NCBI RefSeq assembly: GCF_016907755.1
Contig: NZ_JAFBCN010000001.1
Coordinates: 3,906,001-3,970,000 of the forward strand
Length of the DNA stretch: 64,000 nucleotides
Direction: 5' to 3'
DNA from: Cellulosimicrobium cellulans
GTDB taxonomy: Bacteria > Actinomycetota > Actinomycetes > Actinomycetales > Cellulomonadaceae
The notes below the pieces were generated by a model. It had not been told where the DNA came from and did not search any database. It saw only the letters and a program-made list of their open reading frames with translations. Made by a program: the position numbers and the translations under genes. This document shows positions 34,232 to 41,875 of the stretch, piece by piece. Every line of letters begins with the position of its first letter. Within the stretch, counting starts at the first letter, position 1.

Positions 34232-35566
34232 GTGCTGAGCAGCACCCGTACGACCCGCCGGCCCCGCAAGGCGATCGCCGCCGTCGCAGGCCTCGCGGCC
34301 ATCACCCTCACCCTGACCGCGTGCTCGAGCGGCTCCGGCTCGAACGACGACGAGACGGGCTCCGGCGACGGAGACAAGATCACGCTCACCGTCGCCACGT
34401 TCAACGACTTCGGCTACACCGACGAGCTCCTCGCCGCGTACACCGAGGAGCACCCGAACGTCACCGTCAAGCAGACCAAGGCCGCCAAGTCCGAGGACGC
34501 GCGGACCAACCTCACCACCAAGCTCGCCGCCGGCGGCGAGGGCCTGGCGGACATCGAGGCCATCGAGGTCGACTGGCTGCCCGAGCTCATGCAGTTCCCC
34601 GACCTCTTCACCGACCTCACCGACTCGGCGCTCGACGGCCGCTGGGTCGACTGGAAGGTCCAGCAGGCGACGACGCCGGACGGCAAGCTCATCGGCTACG
34701 GCACCGACATCGGCCCGAGCGCGATCTGCTACCGCCAGGACCTCTTCGAGGCCGCCGGCCTGCCGACCGACCCCGCCGAGGTGGCGGAGCTCCTCGGCGG
34801 CGAGGACGCGACCTGGGACGACTACTTCGCCGCGGGCGCGACCTTCGTCGGCGCGAGCGACTCGGCCTGGTACGACTCCGCGATGTCCATCTCGCAGGCG
34901 ATGGTCAACCAGATCGACAACGCGTACGAGGAGTCCGACGGCACGCCCAAGGACCTCGCCACGAACCAGCCGATCATCGACATCTACGACACGGTCCTCG
35001 AGCAGTCGACGACGAACGGCCTGTCGGCCGGCCTCGAGCAGTGGTCGGGCGACTGGGACGCCGCGTTCCAGAACGACGGCTTCGCGACGATGATCTGCCC
35101 GGCGTGGATGACCGGACCGGTCGAGGAGCGCTCGGGCGGCGTGACCGGCTGGAACGTCGCGGACGTCTTCCCCGGCGGCGGCCTCAACTGGGGCGGCTCG
35201 TTCCTCACGGTCCCGGCCTCCGGCCCGAACGCCGAGGCGGCCAAGGAGCTCGCCGCGTGGCTGACCGACCCGGCGCAGCAGACGACGGCGTTCGAGAACG
35301 CGGGTACCTTCCCGTCGCAGATCGAGGCGCAGGAGTCCGACGCCGTGCAGTCCTTCACGAACGACTTCTTCAACGGCGCACCGGTCGGCACGATCTTCGT
35401 GAACCGTGCGCTCGCGATCGACAGCGCACCGTTCAAGGGCGCCAACTACTTCTCGATCCACACGACCGTCCAGGACGGCATCAAGCGCGTGGACGTCGAG
35501 AAGACCGATGACGCCGCGTCCTCGTGGCAGAAGACGCTCCAGTCCTTCCAGGACCTGGGCCTGTGA
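34232..35566 (+). CDS. cebE: Cellobiose-type ABC transporter substrate-binding lipoprotein
   Basis: 444 residues from a GTG. Lipoprotein signal with lipobox LTAC (Cys ~32) then a Ser/Gly/Asp linker, so it is anchored outside the membrane. The rest is a family 1 extracellular solute-binding fold (ITLTVATFNDFGYTDELL; GGLNWGGSFLTVPA). It would capture cellobiose or cello-oligosaccharides for the two permeases downstream. The substrate is inferred from the CebR-like operators, the GH1 enzyme and the LacI gene in the same operon, matching Streptomyces cebEFG-bglC-cebR. A strong hairpin follows the stop, a common way to make more binding protein than permease. No ATPase gene is in the operon. Confidence 0.88.
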   Translation: MLSSTRTTRRPRKAIAAVAGLAAITLTLTACSSGSGSNDDETGSGDGDKITLTVATFNDFGYTDELLAAYTEEHPNVTVKQTKAAKSEDARTNLTTKLAAGGEGLADIEAIEVDWLPELMQFPDLFTDLTDSALDGRWVDWKVQQATTPDGKLIGYGTDIGPSAICYRQDLFEAAGLPTDPAEVAELLGGEDATWDDYFAAGATFVGASDSAWYDSAMSISQAMVNQIDNAYEESDGTPKDLATNQPIIDIYDTVLEQSTTNGLSAGLEQWSGDWDAAFQNDGFATMICPAWMTGPVEERSGGVTGWNVADVFPGGGLNWGGSFLTVPASGPNAEAAKELAAWLTDPAQQTTAFENAGTFPSQIEAQESDAVQSFTNDFFNGAPVGTIFVNRALAIDSAPFKGANYFSIHTTVQDGIKRVDVEKTDDAASSWQKTLQSFQDLGL

Positions 35567-35572
35567 CCTGAC

Positions 35573-35608
35573 GGGGCCGGGGCGGCACCTCGGTGCCGCC
35601 CCGGCCCC
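35573..35608 (+). terminator. Attenuator-type hairpin between cebE and cebF
   Basis: Perfect 17-bp arms (GGGGCCGGGGCGGCACC and its complement) meeting at TC. Located 7 nt after the binding-protein stop; it probably partly terminates or protects upstream mRNA. Confidence 0.75.
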
Positions 35609-35689
35609 GCCCGCGTCCACCGCCGGGCGCCGCCGCCCCGGCAGCCGCCCGACCGCCGTCAAGCAGTCACCAGCAGCCCAGGAATCCAC

Positions 35690-36814
35690 ATGGCCGTCCT
35701 CTCGCCCACCCAGCCCACTCCGGGGCTCAGCGGGCCGACGCCGCGCACGCCGCGACGCGTCGGCTTCTCCCAGCGCCTGAGCCGCTGGGACGTCAAGGTC
35801 TCGCCCTACCTCTACATCTCGCCCTTCTTCATCCTGTTCGCGATCACGGGGCTCTTCCCGCTCGTGTACACGGCCGTGGTGTCGGTCTACGACTGGAACC
35901 TGCTCGGCGGTCAGGGCGACTTCGTCGGCCTGCAGAACTACACGGACGTCCTCGCGCAGCCGACGTTCTGGAAGTCCCTGCGCAACACCGTCTCGATCTT
36001 CGTCTTGTCGTCCGTGCCGCAGGTGATCGCCGCCATCGCGATCGCCGCGCTGCTCGACCAGAACCTCCGCGCCGCGACGTTCTGGCGCATGGGGGTCCTG
36101 CTCCCGTACGTCGTCGCCCCCGTCGCGGTCTCGATGATCTTCGGTCGCCTCTTCGCCGACCAGTACGGCCTCATCAACGAGCTGCTGGGCTTCGTCGGCA
36201 TCGAGCCGATCCGCTGGCACGCGGACGCGCTCGCGAGCCACGTCGCCATCGCGTCGATGGTGAACTTCCGCTGGACCGGCTACAACGCGCTGATCTTCCT
36301 CGCCGCGATGCAGGCCGTGCCGCGCGAGCTCTACGAGGCCGCGATCATCGACGGCGCCGGCCGCGTCCGCCAGTTCTTCTCCGTGACCGTCCCCCAGATC
36401 CGCGCCACGATCATCTTCGTCGTCATCACGTCGACGATCGGCGGCCTGCAGATCTTCGACGAGCCGCGCATGTTCGACGCGCAGGGCCTCGGCGGCGCCG
36501 ACCGCCAGTGGATGACCACCGTGCTCTACCTCTACGACGTCGCCTGGGGCAACCAGAAGAACTTCGGCCGCGCGGCCGCCGTCGCCTGGCTGCTGTTCCT
36601 CCTCATCATCATCGTCGGGATCGTCAACTTCCTCGTCACCCGACGGATCTCCACGTCCAACGCCCAGCCGCGCCCGCCCCGGTGGGTCCGACGGCGCCGT
36701 GAGACCCAGAAGCGCCTGCGCGCCGAGGGTGCCATGTCCGCCCAGCGCTCCGCCCCCGGGGACCAGGCGCCCGCACCGACCGCCGCCAGCACGACCGACC
36801 GGAGGAAGCGATGA
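35690..36814 (+). CDS. cebF: Cellobiose-type ABC transporter permease 1 (MalF type)
   Basis: 374 residues, six membrane helices (~40-320). The cytoplasmic EAA loop that contacts the ATPase is VPRELYEAAIIDGAGRVRQFF (~205-225), cited by its EAAIIDGAG core. A ~65-residue basic and Ala/Pro-rich cytoplasmic tail follows the last helix and is longer than usual. Its stop overlaps the next permease start (ATGA). It forms half of the membrane channel for the sugar bound by the lipoprotein. Confidence 0.9.
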   Translation: MAVLSPTQPTPGLSGPTPRTPRRVGFSQRLSRWDVKVSPYLYISPFFILFAITGLFPLVYTAVVSVYDWNLLGGQGDFVGLQNYTDVLAQPTFWKSLRNTVSIFVLSSVPQVIAAIAIAALLDQNLRAATFWRMGVLLPYVVAPVAVSMIFGRLFADQYGLINELLGFVGIEPIRWHADALASHVAIASMVNFRWTGYNALIFLAAMQAVPRELYEAAIIDGAGRVRQFFSVTVPQIRATIIFVVITSTIGGLQIFDEPRMFDAQGLGGADRQWMTTVLYLYDVAWGNQKNFGRAAAVAWLLFLLIIIVGIVNFLVTRRISTSNAQPRPPRWVRRRRETQKRLRAEGAMSAQRSAPGDQAPAPTAASTTDRRKR

Positions 36815-37731
36815 GCTCCGTCCCCGTCATCGCCCAGACCGCCGGGCCGGGTGCGGCCCGCGCCGCCGCCCGACGCCGCGGCGCCGGGAAGAACGTCGGC
36901 GGCACCCAGCGCCGCCCGCGGTGGGTCACGTACACGATCCTCGGGGTCGTCCTGCTGGTCTCGATCTTCCCGCTGTACTTCACGCTGATCCTGGGCTCGT
37001 CCACGCCGGAGGAGATCTCGCGCAGCGCGCTGCCGCAGCTCCTGCCGGACGCGAGCCTGTTCGACCGGTTCGCCGAGGTCATGAACTCGGACGCGATCAA
37101 CTTCTGGAAGGCCGCCTGGAACTCGGTGGTCGTCGCGGTGCTCACGTCGCTGTCCGTCGTGCTCTTCTCGACGCTCGCGGGCTTCTCGTTCGCCAAGCTC
37201 CGGTTCCGCGGGCGCGGGCCGCTGCTCGTGTTCGTCATCGCGACGATGGCGGTCCCGACGCAGCTCGGCGTCATCCCGATGTACATCCTCATGTCGGACC
37301 TCGGCTGGATCGGCAAGCTCCAGGCCGTGATCGTGCCGGCGCTCGTCACCGCGTTCGGCGTCTTCTGGATGACGCAGTACCTCGGCGAGGCGCTGCCGTA
37401 CGAGCTCATCGAGGCGGCCCGCGTCGACGGTGCGTCGATGTTCCGCACGTTCTGGTCGATCGCGCTCCCCGCGGCGCGTCCCGCCGCCGCGATGCTCGGT
37501 CTGTTCACGTTCGTCCAGCAGTGGACGAACTTCTTCTGGCCGTCGATCGTGCTCAACCAGAACAACCCGACGCTGCCACTCGTGGTGCGGTCCCTCCAGG
37601 CGAACTTCTTCGTCGACTACTCGCTCGTGATGGCGGGGATCTTCCTGGTGACCCTGCCGCTGATCGTCATCTTCATCTTCACCGGCCGCCAGCTCGTGGC
37701 GGGCATCATGCAGGGCGCCGTCAAGGGCTGA
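36811..37731 (+). CDS. cebG: Cellobiose-type ABC transporter permease 2 (MalG type)
   Basis: 306 residues, six membrane helices (~40-300). EAA loop LPYELIEAARVDGASMFRTFW, cited by ELIEAARVDGAS (~210), matches MalG-type permeases. It partners with the preceding permease, to which it is translationally coupled. A 15-bp hairpin and the beta-glucosidase gene follow. Confidence 0.92.
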   Translation: MSSVPVIAQTAGPGAARAAARRRGAGKNVGGTQRRPRWVTYTILGVVLLVSIFPLYFTLILGSSTPEEISRSALPQLLPDASLFDRFAEVMNSDAINFWKAAWNSVVVAVLTSLSVVLFSTLAGFSFAKLRFRGRGPLLVFVIATMAVPTQLGVIPMYILMSDLGWIGKLQAVIVPALVTAFGVFWMTQYLGEALPYELIEAARVDGASMFRTFWSIALPAARPAAAMLGLFTFVQQWTNFFWPSIVLNQNNPTLPLVVRSLQANFFVDYSLVMAGIFLVTLPLIVIFIFTGRQLVAGIMQGAVKG

Positions 37732-37754
37732 CGCCCGGCGCCACCGCGCGGCAC

Positions 37755-37790
37755 CCGGTCGCGCGCCACCTCGACGTGGCGCGCGACCGG
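37755..37790 (+). terminator. Hairpin between cebG and the beta-glucosidase gene
   Basis: Perfect 15-bp arms CCGGTCGCGCGCCAC / GTGGCGCGCGACCGG with loop CTCGAC. Partial terminator or mRNA stabiliser within the operon. Confidence 0.7.
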
Positions 37791-37870
37791 CCGTGCGGCC
37801 GACCGTCGCGCGGGCGGCCCACCGGCCCGCCCGCGCGCCATTCCTCGACCTCTCGAAGGACAATCGACCC

Positions 37871-39406
37871 ATGACCAGCTTCGTCCCGTCCGTGCCCCTC
37901 CTCCCGAACCCGGCGACCGCGACCGGGCGCGTCGAGATGCCCCCGGGCTTCCTCTGGGGCGCCGCGACGGCCGCGTTCCAGATCGAGGGTGCCGGGCACA
38001 CGGACGGTCGGACGGACTCGGTGTGGGACGCGTTCGCCCGCGTCCCGGGCGCCGTCGTGAACGGTGACGACGGCATGGTCGCGTGCGACCACTACCACCG
38101 CTACCGCGAGGACGTCGCGCTCATGCGGAGCCTCAACCTCGGGACCTACCGGTTCTCGACGTCCTGGGCCCGCGTGCGTCCCGACGGCGGCGCCGTGAAC
38201 CCGGCCGGGCTCGCGTTCTACGACCGTCTCGTCGACGAGCTGCTCGGCGCGGACCTCCTCCCGTGGCTCACGCTCTACCACTGGGACCTGCCGCAGGCGC
38301 TCGAGGAGAAGGGCGGCTGGACGTCGCGCGACACGGCGTACCTCTTCGCCGAGTACGCGGTGACGATGCACGAGGCGCTGGGCGACCGCGTCGGCGTGTG
38401 GACGACGCTCAACGAGCCGTGGTGCTCCGCCTTCCTCGGGTACACCGCGGGCGTGCACGCCCCCGGGCGCCAGTCGCGCGAGGACGGCCTCGCCGCGGCG
38501 CACCACCTCCTGCTCGGCCACGGCCTCGCCGTCCAGGCGCTGCGCGAGCGCGCGCCCGAGGCGAACCTCGGCCTGACCCTGAACTTCACGGTCTCCGACC
38601 CGGTCGACCCGCAGGACCCGGCCGACGTCGACGCCGCGCGCCGCATCGACGGGCAGTTCAACCGGATCTTCCTCGACCCCGTCTTCCACGGCGAGTACCC
38701 GGCGGACGTCCTGGAGGACGTCGCGCCCTACGGGCTGCTCGACCACGTCAAGGACGGCGACCTCGAGATCATCTCCGCCCCGATCGACACGCTCGGGGTC
38801 AACTACTACAACGGCGGCGCCGTCTCGGGTCACCCGCTGCCCCCGGCCGAGTCCGGCGGCGGGACGCGCCCCGAGGGCGTGCGCGACGAGCCCGCGGACG
38901 ACGCGCCGGTGCGCACGACGTCGTCGCCCTTCCCGGCCGCGGACGACGCGCACGACCGCTCGCGCGGGCTGCCCCGCACGGACATGGGCTGGGAGGTGCA
39001 GCCCGAGGGGCTGACGCGCCTGCTCACGCGTCTGCAGCAGGACTTCACCGGCCCGCGCGGCGTGGCGATGTACATCACGGAGAACGGCGCGGCCTACCCC
39101 GACGAGGTGGGCGAGGACGGCTCGGTGGACGACCAGGACCGGCTCGAGTTCATCGACGCGCACCTGCGGGCGACGCGCGACGCGATCGACGCCGGCGCGG
39201 ACGTGCGCGGGTACTTCGCGTGGTCGCTCCTCGACAACTTCGAGTGGGCGCTCGGCTACACCAAGCGGTTCGGCATCGTCCGCGTCGACTACGAGACGCA
39301 GGAGCGCACGGTGAAGTCGAGCGGCGCCTGGTACGCCCAGGTCGCGCGCGACAACGCCGTCCCCCCGCGCGCGGCGTCCGCCGCGGACGCCGTCGCCGGG
39401 GAGTGA
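37871..39406 (+). CDS. GH1 family beta-glucosidase
   Basis: 511 residues; GAAGGA at 37855-37860 precedes the ATG. GH1 barrel: N-terminal FLWGAATAAFQIEGA, acid/base glutamate in TTLNEPWC (~180), nucleophile in YITENGAAY (~402), and the aglycone/substrate segment WSLLDNFEWALGY (~455). It has no signal peptide, so it hydrolyses imported cellobiose or related beta-glucosides in the cytosol, releasing glucose. A ~60-residue acidic, Pro-rich insert (~325-385) sits before the nucleophile strand and makes it somewhat longer than typical. It belongs with the cebEFG transporter. Confidence 0.95.
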   Translation: MTSFVPSVPLLPNPATATGRVEMPPGFLWGAATAAFQIEGAGHTDGRTDSVWDAFARVPGAVVNGDDGMVACDHYHRYREDVALMRSLNLGTYRFSTSWARVRPDGGAVNPAGLAFYDRLVDELLGADLLPWLTLYHWDLPQALEEKGGWTSRDTAYLFAEYAVTMHEALGDRVGVWTTLNEPWCSAFLGYTAGVHAPGRQSREDGLAAAHHLLLGHGLAVQALRERAPEANLGLTLNFTVSDPVDPQDPADVDAARRIDGQFNRIFLDPVFHGEYPADVLEDVAPYGLLDHVKDGDLEIISAPIDTLGVNYYNGGAVSGHPLPPAESGGGTRPEGVRDEPADDAPVRTTSSPFPAADDAHDRSRGLPRTDMGWEVQPEGLTRLLTRLQQDFTGPRGVAMYITENGAAYPDEVGEDGSVDDQDRLEFIDAHLRATRDAIDAGADVRGYFAWSLLDNFEWALGYTKRFGIVRVDYETQERTVKSSGAWYAQVARDNAVPPRAASAADAVAGE

Positions 39407-39461
39407 CGACACGGTGAGCGGGGCGGTGCGGTCGGCCGGGCGGGCGCGGGATACTGTCCTG

Positions 39462-40478
39462 ATGAACAGCCTGCGCTCCGCGCCGACCCTGGACGAGGTG
39501 GCCCAGACGGCGGGTGTCTCGCGCTCGACCGCGTCGCGCGCGATCAACGGCGGCCTGCGCGTGTCGCCCGAGGCCCAGGCGGCGGTCGACGCCGCCGTCG
39601 CCCAGCTCGGCTACACGCCCAACCGCGCCGCCCGCTCGCTCGTGACGCGCCGCACCGACTCGATCGCCCTCGTGGTCCCCGAGCCGGACGAGCGCATCCT
39701 CACCGACCCGTTCCTCGCGGGCACGATGCGCGGGGTCAGCGCGGCGCTCGGCGGCACGGACCTGCAGCTCGTGCTGCTGTTCGCGCGGCCCGACGAGCAG
39801 CCGGGCCGCATCGTGCGGTACCTGAGCAGCGGGCACGTGGACGGGGCGATCGTCGCGTCGCACCACCGCGACGACGAGCTCGAGGAGGCGCTGCTCGCGG
39901 CCCGGCTGCCCGCCGTGTTCGTCGGGCGGCCGTTCCGCCCGACGCCCGACCTCCTCTACGTCGACGTCGACAACGTCGAGGGCGGGCGCCTCGCCGCGCG
40001 GCGGCTCGTCGAGGCGGGCCGCCGCCGCATCGCGACGATCGCCGGCCCGCAGGACATGACGGCCGGCGTCGACCGGCTCACGGGCTGGCGCGAGGTGCTG
40101 CAGGACGCCGGCCTGCCCGACGACGCGGTCGAGATCGGCGACTTCGCCGTCTCGGGCGGTGCGGCGGCGATGGAGCGCATCCTCGCGGCGCACCCGGACG
40201 TCGACGGCCTGTTCGTCGCCTCGGACCTCATGGCCGAGGGCGCGCTGCGCGTCCTCGCGGCGCACGGGCGCGACGTGCCGCGCGACGTGTCCGTGGTCGG
40301 GTTCGACAACCTCGCGACCGCCGCGTCGACGGTCCCGCCCCTCACCACGGTCCAGAACCCGATGGTCGAGATGGTGCGCGGCGCGACCGACCTCCTGCTC
40401 GAGCTCGTCGGCGGACGCGGTGACGAGATCGCGTCGCAGGTCCTCTCCCCGGAGCTCGTCGAGCGCGACTCGGTCTGA
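39462..40478 (+). CDS. cebR: LacI-family regulator of the cellobiose-type operon
   Basis: 338 residues. N-terminal helix-turn-helix TLDEVAQTAGVSRSTASRAING with hinge VAQLGYTPNRAARSLV, then a periplasmic-binding-protein-like effector domain (~65-335) with DGLFVASDLMAEGAL and VSVVGFDNL. CebR-type repressors release their operators when cellobiose is bound. Position at the 3' end of the operon differs from Streptomyces, where cebR is divergent. The ATG at 39462 is 6 nt after GATACT (39450-39455), so the gene may also have its own leaderless promoter. Direct binding to the three boxes at 34085-34202 is inferred. Confidence 0.9.
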   Translation: MNSLRSAPTLDEVAQTAGVSRSTASRAINGGLRVSPEAQAAVDAAVAQLGYTPNRAARSLVTRRTDSIALVVPEPDERILTDPFLAGTMRGVSAALGGTDLQLVLLFARPDEQPGRIVRYLSSGHVDGAIVASHHRDDELEEALLAARLPAVFVGRPFRPTPDLLYVDVDNVEGGRLAARRLVEAGRRRIATIAGPQDMTAGVDRLTGWREVLQDAGLPDDAVEIGDFAVSGGAAAMERILAAHPDVDGLFVASDLMAEGALRVLAAHGRDVPRDVSVVGFDNLATAASTVPPLTTVQNPMVEMVRGATDLLLELVGGRGDEIASQVLSPELVERDSV

Positions 40479-40494
40479 CCGGCGACGGCCGGGC

Positions 40495-40529
40495 CCGCCA
40501 CGGACCCGGTCGCACCGACCCCGTGGCGG
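40495..40529 (+). terminator. Hairpin after cebR
   Basis: Arms CCGCCACGG / CCGTGGCGG with a 17-nt loop, 17 nt after the cebR stop. Confidence 0.5.
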
Positions 40530-40557
40530 CGTGGGTGGGCGACCGTAGCCTGAGGTC

Positions 40558-41763
40558 GTGAACCCGTCCACGGCTCCTCCTACCACGGTCTCGCGGGCCG
40601 ACGTCCTCACCGCGCGCTGGCACGCCCAGCAGCTCGACCGGGCGCCGGGCACGGCCGCCTCGCCCGCCGACGTCGCGGTGCTCGACCTGGGCGTGCAGGA
40701 CACGGGGCCCGACGGCGCCGCCTGGGCCCTCACGGTCCGCGGCGCCCCGGCCGTCGCGCCGGGCACCCTGCCGCCGGACGTCGCCCTCGCGTGGACCCTG
40801 CGCGGCGCGCCGCACGTCTACCGTCGCGCTGACCTGGGCGACGTCGCGGTCGCGACCGCCCCGCTCTCCGAGGCCGACGCCGCCAAGCGGGTCTTCGACG
40901 CGAGCAAGCCCCTGCGCGCTGCGGGCCTCGCCGTGCTCGAGGCTCTGCGCACGGAAGCGCGGCTCGAGCGCGAGATCGTCGTCGAGCCGACCGTCAAGGG
41001 GGACCTCTCGACGCGGCTCACGCAGCGCCTCCCCGAGCCGCACCTGCGCTGGTGCCGGTCGTGCGGCGCGACGCACAGCTACGAGCAGACGTTCCGTCTC
41101 GCGGCGCTCCAGGCGGGGCTCGAGCTCGAGCCCGGCACGTCGCCACCGGTGCTGCGGCGGGTACCGGGCCTCGACCCGCCGTTCTACGGTCGGCTCGGGG
41201 TCGAGGCCGAGCCCCGGCTCGACGTCGTGCGCGGCTACCTGCGCTTCTTCCCCGCCGCGAGCGTCCAGGACGTCGCGGGGTTCCTCGACGCGCCGGTCAA
41301 GGACGTGCGGGACCGCTGGCCCGACGACGCGGTGCGCGTCGACGTCCCGGACGCGGACCCGGGCGCGCGCCCGGTCGACCGCTGGGCGCTGGACGACGAC
41401 GTCGAGCAGCTCGCGGGCGCTGCGGCGCGGCGCCGGGACGCCCGCGCGGGGGCCGGCACTCCCGTCGTCCGGCTCGTGGGCCCGTACGACCTGTACCTCC
41501 AGCTCCGCGACCGCGCCACGCTCGTGCCCGACGCGGCGCGCGCCCAGGACCTGTGGCGCGTGCTCGGACGGCCCGGAGCCGTGCTCGCCGACGGCGAGGT
41601 CGTCGGGACCTGGCGGCCCCGCGCGTCGGGGCGGCGGCTCACGGTGCTCACCGATCCGTGGGTGTCGTGGGACGCCGGGCTCGCGGACGCCGTCGGCGAG
41701 CAGGCCGAGCGCCTGCGCGCGTTCCGCGACGCGGCCTCGGTCACCGTCGCCCCGCCCGGCTGA
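40558..41763 (+). CDS. Winged-helix DNA-binding domain protein (HTH_42/DUF1006 family)
   Basis: 401 residues from a GTG that lies exactly 6 nt after TAGCCT (40546-40551), predicting a leaderless mRNA. It resembles the HTH_42 family (PF06224), which contains tandem winged helices; relatives include DNA glycosylase-like YcaQ/AlkX proteins that unhook interstrand crosslinks. Recognisable pieces are the N-terminal VLTARWHAQQLD, WTLRGAPHVYRR (~80-95), and a C-terminal beta-rich domain with VGTWRPRASGRRL. Whether this branch is a glycosylase is not settled by sequence. No operon partner. Confidence 0.75.
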   Translation: MNPSTAPPTTVSRADVLTARWHAQQLDRAPGTAASPADVAVLDLGVQDTGPDGAAWALTVRGAPAVAPGTLPPDVALAWTLRGAPHVYRRADLGDVAVATAPLSEADAAKRVFDASKPLRAAGLAVLEALRTEARLEREIVVEPTVKGDLSTRLTQRLPEPHLRWCRSCGATHSYEQTFRLAALQAGLELEPGTSPPVLRRVPGLDPPFYGRLGVEAEPRLDVVRGYLRFFPAASVQDVAGFLDAPVKDVRDRWPDDAVRVDVPDADPGARPVDRWALDDDVEQLAGAAARRRDARAGAGTPVVRLVGPYDLYLQLRDRATLVPDAARAQDLWRVLGRPGAVLADGEVVGTWRPRASGRRLTVLTDPWVSWDAGLADAVGEQAERLRAFRDAASVTVAPPG

Positions 41764-41780
41764 CCGAGCGCCCTGGTCAC

Positions 41781-41858
41781 GCGAGGGAGGGGCCCGGTCC
41801 GCCGAGGTAGAGGGCTGGCCCGTCGCGCGAGAGGCCCGTCGTGACCGGGCCCCCTCGC
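41781..41858. terminator. Long hairpin between convergent genes
   Basis: GCGAGGG(AGG)GGCCCGGTC pairs with GACCGGGCCCCCTCGC, leaving a 3-nt bulge and a 43-nt loop. It lies between the convergent HTH_42 and putA genes, so it may terminate both. Confidence 0.6.
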
Positions 41859-41875
41859 TCGGCGGCGACACATAC